Positions 46,081 through 55,669 of a stretch of DNA of 64,000 bases are shown here, piece by piece. The notes beneath the pieces were generated by a model, which was not told the DNA's origin, ran no database searches, and saw nothing but the letters and a program-made list of their open reading frames with translations. The DNA is taken from NCBI RefSeq assembly GCF_014284175.1, contig NZ_JACOGA010000001.1, forward strand, positions 1 through 64,000, in the 5' to 3' direction. The position numbers and the translations under genes were made by a program. Numbering within the stretch: the first letter of the stretch is position 1; the number at the start of each line of letters is the position of its first letter. The DNA is from Affinundibacterium flavidum (GTDB lineage Bacteria; Pseudomonadota; Gammaproteobacteria; Burkholderiales; Burkholderiaceae_D).

Positions 46081-47751
46081 TTACATACTCGGATAATTCG
46101 GTCCACCACCACCTTCAGGCGTCACCCACACAATATTCTGCGTCGGATCTTTGATATCGCAAGTCTTACAGTGCACGCAATTCTGTGCATTGATTTGCAG
46201 GCGATCAGCACCTTCGTCGGTTTTTACAAATTCATATACGCCAGCAGGGCAGTAACGACTTTCTGGTCCAGCGTATTTCGCCAAATTAATATTGACTGGC
46301 ACGCTGGCGTCCTTTAAGGTCAGATGGATAGGTTGATCTTCGGCGTGATTCGTGTTGGAGATAAATACGGAAGACAATCGATCAAAAGTCAGCTTGCCGT
46401 CTGGTTTAGGATAATTGATAGGCGTGAACTCTGAAGCAGGGCGCAGACAAGCGTGATCTGGCTTGGAGTGGCGCAAAGTCCATGGTGCTTTGCCGCGCAA
46501 TAACACTTGATCCAACCAGACAAATGGTGAACCGTAGGCACCTTTTTTCAAGAGATTCTTGACGTTACGTGCGACGTGCAATTCTTCATGTAACCATGAT
46601 GCTTCAAATGCTGTTGTATAGGCTGTCAGCGCATCATGTTGACGTTCTGCTCCTAAGGCCTCAAAAGCCGCCGTTGCTGCCAGCATGCCTGTTTTAATCG
46701 CCGCATGACTACCTTTGATACGGCTCATGTTTAAGAAGCCTGCATCGCAACCGATTAATGCACCACCGGGGAAGGTTAATTTAGGCAGAGATTGCAAACC
46801 GCCCGCAGTGATCGCACGGGCGCCGTAAGAAATACGTTTTGCACCTTCAAAGAAGCCGCGAATCGTGGGATGGGTCTTAAAGCGTTGAAATTCTTCAAAT
46901 GGTGAGATGTAAGGATTTTCGTAAGCAAGGCCGACGACATAACCCACTGCGACTTGATTGTTTTCTAGGTGATATAGAAAAGAGCCCGCATATTCACTCA
47001 TCATCGGCCAGCCTGTCGTATGTACGACTAGACCTTCTTGATGTTTGGAGGGATCAATTTCCCACAATTCTTTAATGCCGATACCGTAAGACTGCGGATC
47101 TTTGCCTTTGTCGAGTTCGTACTTGGCAATCATTTGTTTGCCAAGATGGCCGCGCGCACCTTCTGCGAACAAGGTGTATTTAGCATGCAGCTCCATGCCG
47201 ATTTGAAATGACGGGGAAGCTTCACCTTCGCGGTTCACACCCATATTGCCAGTTGCTACACCTTTGACTGAGCCATCTTCATTGAACAAGACTTCAGCAG
47301 CCGTGAAGCCTGGGAAAACTTCGACGCCCAGTGCTTCGGCTTGTTGCGCTAACCAACGTGTGACATTGGCCAATGAGACGATGTAGTTGCCTTCATTATG
47401 AAAGCATTTTGGAACCAACCAATTCGGTGTCTTGAAAGCGCTATTTTCTGTCAAAACATAGATGCGATCTTCCGTGACTGGCGTATTTAGGGGTGCACCG
47501 AGTTCTTTCCAATTCGGAAAAAGTTCAGTCAAGGCAATCGGATCCATAATCGCGCCCGATAAGATATGCGCACCCGGCTCGCCGCCTTTTTCCAATACGA
47601 CGACAGACACTTCCTTGCCGCTTTCTGCCGCCAATTGTTTGAGTTTGATTGCGGCAGATAAACCAGCTGGGCCGCCACCGACGATGACGACGTCGTATTC
47701 CATTGCGTCACGTGGGCCGTATTCTTCTAGTAATTGTTGTGAAGTAGTCAT
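46081..47751 (-). CDS. electron-transfer flavoprotein-ubiquinone oxidoreductase
   Basis: This 556-residue ETF-QO passes electrons from ETF (fatty-acid and amino-acid oxidation) to ubiquinone at the membrane. It has an N-terminal FAD-binding GGGPAGLSAAIKL (about residues 25-37), the ETF-QO core with GCDAGFLNMSRIKGSHAA, and a C-terminal 4Fe-4S cluster with Cys501, Cys525, Cys528 and Cys531 (CPAGVYEF, NCVHCKTC). The full-length ATG start is preferred. It is read alone, opposite to the nuo operon that ends at 46021. Confidence 0.97.
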   Translation of the reverse strand: MTTSQQLLEEYGPRDAMEYDVVIVGGGPAGLSAAIKLKQLAAESGKEVSVVVLEKGGEPGAHILSGAIMDPIALTELFPNWKELGAPLNTPVTEDRIYVLTENSAFKTPNWLVPKCFHNEGNYIVSLANVTRWLAQQAEALGVEVFPGFTAAEVLFNEDGSVKGVATGNMGVNREGEASPSFQIGMELHAKYTLFAEGARGHLGKQMIAKYELDKGKDPQSYGIGIKELWEIDPSKHQEGLVVHTTGWPMMSEYAGSFLYHLENNQVAVGYVVGLAYENPYISPFEEFQRFKTHPTIRGFFEGAKRISYGARAITAGGLQSLPKLTFPGGALIGCDAGFLNMSRIKGSHAAIKTGMLAATAAFEALGAERQHDALTAYTTAFEASWLHEELHVARNVKNLLKKGAYGSPFVWLDQVLLRGKAPWTLRHSKPDHACLRPASEFTPINYPKPDGKLTFDRLSSVFISNTNHAEDQPIHLTLKDASVPVNINLAKYAGPESRYCPAGVYEFVKTDEGADRLQINAQNCVHCKTCDIKDPTQNIVWVTPEGGGGPNYPSM

Positions 47752-48162
47752 AGTAATAAGGGCTTTCTAATGGGAATGCAGTCGCTAGCAAAAGTTGATG
47801 CACGATCTTATGGGCACTTGTGCAAATGTGCAAGGTGATCGACTAGTGGTGGATTTCTAATGCGGCATTGTTGTTGTAATTTGAATTCGTGATGTGCCGT
47901 TTGCGTTATCGGTCTGAATTATCCCAGATTTTCGTCAAAATGCCTGTATATCAGCATCGGCAACGCCATGAATCGCCATCAAAAGTAGAATTTTTTTGAT
48001 AAGACATTGATTTATGCCTGATTTCGGCTGTGGCAATTTCCCATCATGATGTTGATTGCGAGTATGATTCGGAAAAAGTTGTGGAGTGAAATAGGTGGCT
48101 GTACAGCTCGGCAAAATTTTGCGGTGAGTGAAACTTAGTTCGATAAATTGTTGGAGATGATG
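47752..48162. other. divergent intergenic region between ETF-QO and SDR genes
   Basis: About 400 bases with no open frame that looks real. The two genes diverge, so both promoters lie here. I found no convincing -35/-10 pair, repeat or RNA structure. Confidence 0.35.
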
Positions 48163-48939
48163 ATGGGAATAGAAGTTAATTTTGAGGGCAAAGTAGCCCT
48201 CATTACAGGTGCATCAAGTGGCTTAGGCGCGCGTTTTGCCAAAGTATTAGCAATGGCGGGTGCACAAGTTGTGCTGGCATCGCGCCGTATTGATCGACTA
48301 AAAGAGTTGCGTGCAGAGATAGAGGCCGATGGTGGCGCGGCGCATGTGGTCGCTCTGGATGTGACGGATTATGCGAGCATTAAATCAGCAATTGCCCATG
48401 CCGAAACCGAAGCGGGTCCTATCGATATTTTGATCAATAATTCTGGTGTGTCGACACAACAGAAGTTGGTCGACGTGACTCCAGAAGATTACGCTTTCGT
48501 GATGGATACCAATCAGCGCGGTGCTTTTTTTGTGGCGCAAGAAACCGCAAAACGCATGATCACTCGCTATAAAGGCGATCACAAAAAACAACACCGGATT
48601 ATCAATATCGCCTCAGTGGCAGGTCTGCGTGTGATTCCGCAATTAGGCATTTACTGCATGAGCAAAGCCGCTGTGGTGCAAATGACGAAAGCGATGGCGG
48701 TGGAGTGGGGCAAGTTTGGTATTAATGTGAATGCAATTTGCCCCGGCTATATCGAAACTGAAATTAACGAAGATCATTTCAGAACCGAACAAGGTCAGAA
48801 ATTAATTGATATGTTGCCACGCAAACGCGTTGGTACGCCGGAGGATTTAGATGGCTTGTTGCTGCTGTTGGCGGCAGAAGAGTCACGCTTTATTAATGGT
48901 GCAATCGTGTCCGCAGATGATGGTTTGAGCGCTTCTTAA
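48163..48939 (+). CDS. SDR family oxidoreductase
   Basis: This 258-residue short-chain dehydrogenase has the NAD(P) motif TGASSGLG (15-22), NNSG (92-95), catalytic Ser151 and the YCMSK motif with Tyr164 and Lys168. Arg41/Arg42 after the second strand suggests NADP preference, which is inference. The opening NFEGKVALITG and the C-terminal RFINGAIVSADDGLSAS fit 3-oxoacyl-ACP reductase-like or hydroxyacyl-CoA dehydrogenase-like SDRs, but the substrate is unknown. ATG at 48163 gives the best spacing to GGAG; two further ATG codons lie just upstream. Confidence 0.85.
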   Translation: MGIEVNFEGKVALITGASSGLGARFAKVLAMAGAQVVLASRRIDRLKELRAEIEADGGAAHVVALDVTDYASIKSAIAHAETEAGPIDILINNSGVSTQQKLVDVTPEDYAFVMDTNQRGAFFVAQETAKRMITRYKGDHKKQHRIINIASVAGLRVIPQLGIYCMSKAAVVQMTKAMAVEWGKFGINVNAICPGYIETEINEDHFRTEQGQKLIDMLPRKRVGTPEDLDGLLLLLAAEESRFINGAIVSADDGLSAS

Positions 48940-48980
48940 ATCCTTAAAGTCGTCAAAATCGTCAACTAGCCGAGACCTAG

Positions 48981-49016
48981 AATCCCCCATGCTGTGAGAG
49001 GTACGGGGATTTTTTC
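48981..49016 (+). terminator. terminator after the SDR gene
   Basis: AATCCCC (48981-48987) pairs with GGGGATT (49005-49011), followed by TTTTTT. It separates the rightward SDR gene from the leftward regulator gene. Confidence 0.75.
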
Positions 49017-49051
49017 ATTTTGGTGCAATGAAGTTGCAAATTAGTTGAAAA

Positions 49052-49609
49052 TTAGTTGATCCGTAATAATTTATTAATCAATTCGCTCGATGTCGATGCA
49101 TTGAGTTTTTTCATTAACTTGGCGCGATGCATTTCTACCGTGCGTGGGCTGAGATTGAGATTGCGGGCGATTAATTTGCTGGTCTGCCCATCGGCCAACA
49201 AGGCCGCGATTTCGCGTTCACGTGTTGATAGCTCCTGCGAGACTTGACGTTTCGCGCTCAGATCATCAAAAGTCCAAATACCAGCGGCGTGCACATCTTC
49301 AGGATGTAAAGAACGACCTGTCACATGACACCAAAATAGGTCTTGATTCGCACGCTTCATGATGCGCTCATCTGAATAGCTCCCAATAGCATTGATGATA
49401 GGCACAATGCGCGCACCCGTCCGTTCAAATTCATCTGAGCTTGGATATAACATCAAAAATGACTGCCCGATCAGTTCGTCTTGACGATAGCCAAACATCG
49501 TTGCCAAAGCCTGATTACAGGCAGCGATACGACGATTTTGCGAGACACACATACCTATCGGCGCTAATTCAAAAATGCTTGCAAAGTCGATAGGCAGGGC
49601 TGTGGACAT
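49052..49609 (-). CDS. PAS-LuxR family transcriptional regulator
   Basis: This 185-residue regulator has one PAS domain (about residues 8-120; IFELAPIGMCVSQNRRIAACN and FGYRQDELIGQS in the usual positions) and a LuxR-type helix-turn-helix (about 122-183; LSTREREIAALLADGQTSKLIARNL in part and SPRTVEMHRAKLMKKL). It has no receiver domain. It lies divergent from scoAB with a 232-base gap, which suggests that it may control them. Related PAS-LuxR genes are often next to CoA-transferase genes in Burkholderiales (recollection, not verified here). Confidence 0.85.
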   Translation of the reverse strand: MSTALPIDFASIFELAPIGMCVSQNRRIAACNQALATMFGYRQDELIGQSFLMLYPSSDEFERTGARIVPIINAIGSYSDERIMKRANQDLFWCHVTGRSLHPEDVHAAGIWTFDDLSAKRQVSQELSTREREIAALLADGQTSKLIARNLNLSPRTVEMHRAKLMKKLNASTSSELINKLLRIN

Positions 49610-49841
49610 AAATAGATCGGGATTGGGTCAGAAAATTAGTGGCTGGTACGAATACACGTTGTATGGAAAACACGCTGCATAGAATACAACGAAGTAGTTG
49701 TTCTGGCGAGGGGCAACAAACTGGTTTGTGCATCACTGCATATCCGCTGTGCGATTTTCATGTAGTAGTTCTACGGTATTGCATTGTCCTCAATTGCACT
49801 CTATCCTAGATTTTTTTGGCACACCTAGAAAAGGGAGACGT

Positions 49842-50540
49842 ATGAATAAGCTCTATCCTGATGCCGCAACGGCACTGGCAGATATAGTCCAAGATGGTCA
49901 AACCATTGCGGTTGGAGGTTTTGGTTTGTGTGGTATTCCTGAAGCCCTGATCGGCGCTTTGCGCGATAGTGGCAAGAAAAATCTGACGGCGATTTCCAAT
50001 AATGCAGGTGTTGATGGTTTTGGTCTGGGGCAATTATTGACGACCCGTCAAATCACCAAAATGATTTCATCTTATGTTGGTGAGAACAAAGAATTCGAGC
50101 GCCAATATTTGGCTGGTGAATTGCAATTAGAATTTACACCACAAGGTACTTTGGCCGAAAAATTGCGTGCTGGCGGTGCAGGCATCCCTGCATTCTTTAC
50201 TAAAACTGGCGTCGGTACGATAGTCGCAGAAGGTAAAGAAGTCCGCGAATTTGATGGCGAACAATATGTGATGGAGCGCGCTCTGGTTGCTGACGTGTCT
50301 TTGGTCAAAGCTTACAAGGCAGATAAGGCTGGTAATTTGGTCTATCGCAAAACAGCACGCAACTTCAATCCGAATGTAGCGATGGCTGGCAAGATTACGA
50401 TTGTGGAAGTGGAACACCTGGTGGAAATTGGCGAGATCGATCCGGATGAAGTGCATACTCCCGGCATCTACGTACATCGTATCGTTGTGAATGCGAATCC
50501 AGAAAAGCGCATCGAACAACGCACAGTAACGCCTAGCTAA
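49842..50540 (+). CDS. scoA: 3-oxoacid (succinyl-CoA:acetoacetate) CoA-transferase subunit A
   Basis: ScoA (232 residues) is one half of the heterodimeric enzyme that moves CoA from succinyl-CoA to acetoacetate for ketone-body use. It has the family stretch [13 protein letters not shown] (about 24-36), [11 protein letters not shown] (about 50-60) and the C-terminal [11 protein letters not shown] at 49842 is chosen because AGGGAGA precedes it. Translation from TTG upstream would add 48 unrelated residues. scoB follows 25 bases later. Confidence 0.94.
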   Translation: MNKLYPDAATALADIVQDGQTIAVGGFGLCGIPEALIGALRDSGKKNLTAISNNAGVDGFGLGQLLTTRQITKMISSYVGENKEFERQYLAGELQLEFTPQGTLAEKLRAGGAGIPAFFTKTGVGTIVAEGKEVREFDGEQYVMERALVADVSLVKAYKADKAGNLVYRKTARNFNPNVAMAGKITIVEVEHLVEIGEIDPDEVHTPGIYVHRIVVNANPEKRIEQRTVTPS

Positions 50541-50565
50541 TCAGACAGAAAAAGAGGACATCATC

Positions 50566-51204
50566 ATGGCATGGAATCGTGACGAAATGGCTGCGCGTGC
50601 AGCCCAAGAATTACAAGATGGTTTTTACGTGAATTTGGGAATCGGTCTGCCAACTTTAGTGGCAAATCATGTACCAAGTCATATGGAAGTTTGGTTGCAA
50701 TCGGAAAATGGCTTGCTCGGTATTGGACCATTTCCTACAGAAGATCAGGTTGATCCAGATTTGATCAACGCGGGTAAGCAAACGGTGACGACTTTAGCTG
50801 GCTCATCGATCTTCAGCTCAGCAGACTCATTTGCCATGATTCGTGGCGGCAAAATCAACGTAGCGATTTTGGGTGCGATGCAAGTATCCGAAAAAGGTGA
50901 TCTGGCGAATTGGATGATCCCAGGCAAAATGGTCAAGGGCATGGGCGGTGCAATGGATTTAGTTGCCGGTGTAGGCCGTGTCGTTGTGTTGATGGAGCAT
51001 GTTGCCAAAGGCGACGCCCACAAAATTTTAAAAGCCTGTAATTTGCCATTGACGGGCGTTGGCGTCGTTGATCGCATTATTACTGATTTGGGTGTGATTG
51101 ATATTACGCCGAATGGTTTGAAATTGGTGGAATTGGCACCTGGAGTTACGAAAGAAGAAATTCAAGCGAAGACTGAAGCTGCGATAGATATGAACGCGGT
51201 GTAA
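50566..51204 (+). CDS. scoB: 3-oxoacid (succinyl-CoA:acetoacetate) CoA-transferase subunit B
   Basis: ScoB (212 residues) supplies the catalytic glutamate Glu47 in [10 protein letters not shown], which forms the glutamyl-CoA thioester. Other family segments are [13 protein letters not shown] (25-37) and [22 protein letters not shown] ribosome site precedes the ATG. It forms a two-gene operon with scoA, closed by a strong terminator. Confidence 0.95.
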   Translation: MAWNRDEMAARAAQELQDGFYVNLGIGLPTLVANHVPSHMEVWLQSENGLLGIGPFPTEDQVDPDLINAGKQTVTTLAGSSIFSSADSFAMIRGGKINVAILGAMQVSEKGDLANWMIPGKMVKGMGGAMDLVAGVGRVVVLMEHVAKGDAHKILKACNLPLTGVGVVDRIITDLGVIDITPNGLKLVELAPGVTKEEIQAKTEAAIDMNAV

Positions 51205-51312
51205 TTTAATTGAGCTTGATGTAAATGATTGACAGGGAATTGCGAATAATTGAGGTTTGATATTCGTGTTCGATTCGAGAAACCTGAGACCATGAAAGTA
51301 TCAGGTCTTTTG

Positions 51313-51348
51313 AAGAAAAAACGGGAAAGTGTTTTCCCGTTTTTTTTA
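51313..51348. terminator. terminator between scoB and the SGNH hydrolase gene
   Basis: AAAAAACGGGAAA and TTTCCCGTTTTTT form a hairpin with A-rich and T-rich flanks. It can act in both directions between the converging genes. Confidence 0.88.
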
Positions 51349-51378
51349 ACCTGCCTTACTCAAAGTTTGAGATTGATT

Positions 51379-52614
51379 TTATTTCCACTTACGTTTCGTC
51401 AATTCTTCAGAGATGTAGCTAGCGAACAATGATTGACCGAGTGGTGTTGGATGTACGCTGTCGGCGAAGTAGTATTTGCTCGTATCGCCAGCAATCAAAT
51501 TATTCGCGCTGCAAACCAGTGAAGAACCTAAAGGATTTTTTGCAGGTGTTAAATCACATGCTGGTGTCGTCACGTTGCTAATTCCATAGGCACTTGGATT
51601 TGCAGCGTGGTCGCGGAAACGAGTGAATAAATCGACAAACAATACATTGTCATTACCAGCCAAACCTGCCAACAAACGCGCGTTAAAAGTGACTGTCATC
51701 CCATTCAACAAAGTTTGTGTGTCTGCTGATTGTTTTAATGCATCTGGTGTTTTGCTCAAATCTGGCATGTTGACCACGACCACATATTTGGCACCTTTCG
51801 CCAAAATCATATTGTTGACGTAGCCAGCCAATTCAGTGCCAGCGGTGCCCATGGCATCGACGTAAGTTTGCGCATTTGCTTTGGCATAGGCTGCACCAGC
51901 GGGTGCGCCAACGGTTGGCGTCAAAGTAGCGACTGCGCCTGGAATACAATTACTTGCTTGGGCATCTGTAGGTTTGCAAGCACCACTTGCGATATCTTTT
52001 TGAATTTGGCCTGGTACTGCAGCCGTAACTGCCGCTGTTGCCGCTGCGGTTGCGGCAGCAGACAAAGTACCAGCTTGAATAAAGGCATCATTTGGGCCGC
52101 CACTAACGAACACAACTTCAGTGCCTGTAAATTTGCCACCGTTTGCATCCAAATGGTTTTGAATTTGTTTCATGACAGGTACTGTCAATTGACCGAGGAT
52201 GGCATTGTTGCCACCTAATAATTTATTACCTGGTCCAACGGGATTAGTGACGCGTGCGCCACCTTGTGCATAGCCTGTACAGCCTGCATTATTTTTGACT
52301 GGCACACTAAAGCCCTGGGATGCAAGTCCATCAAGGCCGCTCTGTGCTGCGCATGGAGCGGATAAGCCCAAGTCAGCAGCGACGATTTCAGTCCAATTTT
52401 TTGCAGTTGCGCTGTTAATTGTATATTTGCCTCCGCCTAAGGCAGCGACGGTACCAACTTTGTAGGTGCCAACATCGCTAAGGCTATCGCCAAATGTCAC
52501 TTGTGCACTGAACTTGATTTTTGGTGCCGGGTCAGTGGCGCTGCTGCCACCGCCGCCGCAACCAACAAGTATCGCTGCTGCAACGAGTGAAAGTGAATAT
52601 GGTAAATGGCGCAT
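51379..52614 (-). CDS. SGNH/GDSL-type esterase lipoprotein
   Basis: This 411-residue protein begins with a lipoprotein signal (MRHLPYSLSLVAAAILVGC, lipidated Cys19) followed by a glycine-rich spacer. The SGNH hydrolase motifs are FGDSLSDVG with nucleophile Ser44, GGPNDAF in block III, and DSVHPT with Asp385/His388 in block V. It likely hydrolyses ester bonds of lipids or polymers at the outer membrane or cell surface; the substrate is unknown. The start was moved to 52614 because AGGAGA lies there and the signal peptide begins there. The longer frame from 52677 is unlikely. An Ala/Thr-rich insert lies in the middle. Confidence 0.85.
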   Translation of the reverse strand: MRHLPYSLSLVAAAILVGCGGGGSSATDPAPKIKFSAQVTFGDSLSDVGTYKVGTVAALGGGKYTINSATAKNWTEIVAADLGLSAPCAAQSGLDGLASQGFSVPVKNNAGCTGYAQGGARVTNPVGPGNKLLGGNNAILGQLTVPVMKQIQNHLDANGGKFTGTEVVFVSGGPNDAFIQAGTLSAAATAAATAAVTAAVPGQIQKDIASGACKPTDAQASNCIPGAVATLTPTVGAPAGAAYAKANAQTYVDAMGTAGTELAGYVNNMILAKGAKYVVVVNMPDLSKTPDALKQSADTQTLLNGMTVTFNARLLAGLAGNDNVLFVDLFTRFRDHAANPSAYGISNVTTPACDLTPAKNPLGSSLVCSANNLIAGDTSKYYFADSVHPTPLGQSLFASYISEELTKRKWK

Positions 52615-53024
52615 TTTGTCTCCTGGTCTATTATGAATTGATGCTAAACGAACGATTGTGCTTTTTGAGAGCTTCACTATATGTCATGGAAATAGAAAAG
52701 GGGGAAACGAAGTGCAATTAAACGACACCAAAAATTAGAAGATTTATTCAAAAAAAATCAATCGAAATTGACTTGTTTTGGGGCGAGGGGCGGAACACTG
52801 GTATTGCAAAAACCTTCTGCTTTTCATAGATAAAAGTAGTTATTTTTGACTGGGTAATAATATTTAAATTGATTATTGTTTTGCCTATCGCAAAATTGCG
52901 ACAGACTAGATTCATTTGACTTGGATCCTATACAAGGACTTGGATCAATGTCATATTTTGACAAATGAAATTAGTACGTACGTTCGTTTTAGATTGATTC
53001 AAGCACCTATATGGAGACAAAAAA
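52615..53024. other. divergent intergenic region upstream of the porin gene
   Basis: 410 bases, AT-rich, with no credible ORF. The short direct repeat ACTTGGATC occurs twice (52919-52927 and 52938-52946), and TTGACA lies at 52958-52963 without a well-spaced -10. The porin leader and promoters of both genes must be here. Confidence 0.4.
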
Positions 53025-54371
53025 ATGAAAATTAAAGTTTTGGCAATTGCGTTAGGAGCCTGCTTTGCAGCGCCTGTTATGGCTCAAACTAATGTAACTT
53101 TGTACGGCATCCTCGATGCAGGTATTCAAGTGAGCAATAGTGGTAAGAGTACGCAAACCAAAATGGTGAGCGGTATTGCTGATGGTTCTCGCATCGGCTT
53201 TAAGGGTACTGAAGATATGGGTGGCGGCTACAAGGCCATATTTAACTTAGAAGCACGCGTTGAAGTTGATAACGGTAGCAATAAAGCTGGTAACTTGAGC
53301 GATTATCAAGGTTATGCCTTAACTAAAGGTATGGACTTTCCAGATTTTGGTAGCCCTGCACTGAAGGGAGCTGCGGTGCAGACTTTGGCTGGCGTACGTT
53401 CTGCTCTGCAACCAAAGTACAATGTGAATGCGACTTCGCCGTTAGTGTTGGCACGTGGCGGTGGTCCAGATGGTGGCTTGTTTGACCGTACAGCAATGGT
53501 TGGCTTGATTACTCCGGTTGGTGCAGTGTTGGCTGGGCGTATGTACACGCCAGCATATGAAGTTTTCAATGCTGCGGATACATTTGAAAGCGGCATGGCA
53601 GGTAGTTGGGGTGGTATTACTGGTGGTACCGGTGGTCTGTTGACAACGGGTATGGCGATTCGCTCGAATAAATCCGTCCAATATCGTATCGAATTGCCAA
53701 ATGGCTTTGGCGGTGCGTTGATGTACGGCTTTAAGAATTCTGGTTATATCGGTTTGGATAAAGATTTCTTAGCTGGTAACATTAAGTACAAGGCAAATGG
53801 TTTTGATGTCGGTATCGGCTACAACCGTGGTACGAATACTGATGGTTCCACTGGCTTGGAAACGACTACCATCGGTGGTTCTTACAGCATGGACGCATTT
53901 AAATTCTTCGCAGGTTATCAAATCATGAAGAATGAAAATTCCATTTTGTTGCCAGTATTTTTTGATGCATGGGATTTGGAAATTACGCCAGGCTTGAAAG
54001 CTGGCGGTGTGCCAGCTCCAGTCGTTGCCGCATGGACGACTATCTTTAGAACGAATATCACAAAGAACTTTAAACTGGATGCGAATAGCTATAGCTTAGG
54101 TATGCATTACAAAGTGGGTAATGGTCGTATCATGGCTTCTTATAGCCATCAAGATGATAAGACTTTGTCTAACAGCGATGCAACGCAATATGCTTTAGGT
54201 TACGACTATAACTTGTCTAAGCGTACTGATTTGTATGCGGTTTATGGCTATGTTAAGAATCAAAATGATGGTCAGTATGCGCCAGGTGCAGCCAGTGCTT
54301 CGGGTGGTTTTACTGAAGTGCCAGGACAGCCAGGTCGTGCTCTGCAATTCGGTATCCGTCATCGTTTCTAA
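53025..54371 (+). CDS. outer-membrane porin, betaproteobacterial general porin family
   Basis: This 448-residue protein has a signal peptide cut after residue 20 (PVMAQ) and then the porin opening TNVTLYGILDAGIQ. Alternating amphipathic strands fill the chain, as in 16-strand trimeric porins, and the C terminus ends FGIRHRF with the terminal Phe needed for outer-membrane insertion. The loop with DLEITPGLKAGGVPAPV is long. The porin is expected to be nonspecific; selectivity cannot be read. ATGGAGACAAAAAA precedes the start, and the gene has its own terminator. Confidence 0.93.
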   Translation: MKIKVLAIALGACFAAPVMAQTNVTLYGILDAGIQVSNSGKSTQTKMVSGIADGSRIGFKGTEDMGGGYKAIFNLEARVEVDNGSNKAGNLSDYQGYALTKGMDFPDFGSPALKGAAVQTLAGVRSALQPKYNVNATSPLVLARGGGPDGGLFDRTAMVGLITPVGAVLAGRMYTPAYEVFNAADTFESGMAGSWGGITGGTGGLLTTGMAIRSNKSVQYRIELPNGFGGALMYGFKNSGYIGLDKDFLAGNIKYKANGFDVGIGYNRGTNTDGSTGLETTTIGGSYSMDAFKFFAGYQIMKNENSILLPVFFDAWDLEITPGLKAGGVPAPVVAAWTTIFRTNITKNFKLDANSYSLGMHYKVGNGRIMASYSHQDDKTLSNSDATQYALGYDYNLSKRTDLYAVYGYVKNQNDGQYAPGAASASGGFTEVPGQPGRALQFGIRHRF

Positions 54372-54403
54372 TGCTTTGAACTAGCAATTCCTTAGGTATG
54401 ATT

Positions 54404-54437
54404 GAAAAGAGCGCATGTGGATGCGCTCTTTTTTTAT
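54404..54437 (+). terminator. terminator after the porin gene
   Basis: AAAAGAGCGCAT and ATGCGCTCTTTT form a hairpin with loop GTGG, followed by T residues, about 34 bases past the stop. Confidence 0.9.
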
Positions 54438-54506
54438 GTTCAAATTCTGTTTTGAATTCTGTTATGCAAGGTGCTTGATGCTTAATATTTTTTGCAAAGA
54501 AAATTT

Positions 54507-55487
54507 TTATAGCGCGACTTGATCACGTCCGCGTTCTTTGGCGCGGTACAAAGCAGCATCGGCGGTGGCGATCACCGCCAAGCCATCTTGTCCGGCGCTG
54601 AGTGTTGCAAGGCCGAGTGATGCGGTGATATGTGGCAAAGCTCTGATATTGTCTTTGAATACTTGTGTATGCCGAATACGATCACATAAACGTTCCGCCA
54701 CGATGAGAGCAGATTCTTTGCTGGTATTGGGCAAGATGATGATCATTTCTTCACCGCCATAGCGTGCAGCAAAATCACTTGGACGCAATCCTGCGCTGAC
54801 GACTTTTGCTGCGGCTTGTAATGCTTCATCGCCCATCACATGTCCGTATTGATCATTGAATTTCTTAAAGTGATCAAGATCGAGCATGATCACGCTGAGT
54901 TCAGTTTCTGTTGCGTGGGCGTTTTCAATCAAGCCCGGTAATTGTGTATTGAGCCATGAGCGATTGTGTAAACCGGTTAGGCCATCGACCATCGATAACT
55001 GTCGATAAAATTCGCCTACTTTTTGACGATTACGTAGCTGTGCGTTAGTGGTTCTAATGCGAAATGATAAGAGCTGCAAGAGGTTGCGCGCGACCCCATT
55101 GGATTCATCAATCAATCGCCACATTACGACAGCATCAATCAACAATAGCTCTGCATCCGTCATCGCTGCAATTGTCGCTGTGCTAGCTTCTTCGTCTAAT
55201 ACGGATATTTCTCCGACACATTCACCAGCAAAATATTGTGTGCTAGCGTTTTCTAATTGGCGGCGAGCCGTATTGGAGGCCAGAGCCAAAGTGCCGGACA
55301 GAACGACATACAAGCAAGCGCCAGAACTGTGACTATCGAGTACGATTTCACCCGATTTAACACGTACCACTGGGCAGGCATCCAATTGTTGTTTGATGAG
55401 AAGTAGCTCATCTTTATGGATGTTTTTAAAAAGTTGAATATCACTTACTTTGAAATTCGTGTGTCTAAAATCCTTTATTTGTTCCAA
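54507..55487 (-). CDS. diguanylate cyclase with N-terminal cyclic-nucleotide-binding domain
   Basis: This 326-residue protein has a CNB-type beta-barrel (about 25-130; GACLYVVLSGTLAL and FAGECVGEISVLDEE) and a GGDEF domain (about 163-324). The active-site loop reads GGEEM (244-248) in place of GGEEF. The metal ligands and the upstream DLDHFKKFND are kept, and the inhibitory I-site RxxD is present as RPSD (235-238). It probably makes c-di-GMP in response to a ligand at the CNB domain. There is no membrane segment, so the protein is cytoplasmic. It stands alone. Confidence 0.9.
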   Translation of the reverse strand: MEQIKDFRHTNFKVSDIQLFKNIHKDELLLIKQQLDACPVVRVKSGEIVLDSHSSGACLYVVLSGTLALASNTARRQLENASTQYFAGECVGEISVLDEEASTATIAAMTDAELLLIDAVVMWRLIDESNGVARNLLQLLSFRIRTTNAQLRNRQKVGEFYRQLSMVDGLTGLHNRSWLNTQLPGLIENAHATETELSVIMLDLDHFKKFNDQYGHVMGDEALQAAAKVVSAGLRPSDFAARYGGEEMIIILPNTSKESALIVAERLCDRIRHTQVFKDNIRALPHITASLGLATLSAGQDGLAVIATADAALYRAKERGRDQVAL

Positions 55488-55669
55488 AGTAACCTCAAAA
55501 TTCTAACAGTCATGTTGTGCTTGATTGATGTGTTCTATTTTATGCGCAAACCATAGGAAGCAGTGTGCGAATGTGTGAATTTTCTTGTCTGGAGACCTCT
55601 GCACAACCGTCTCGTCCCTCTCGTTCGTCTAGTCTGTCTCGTCCGTGTCGTCTGTCGAATGGCAACGAT

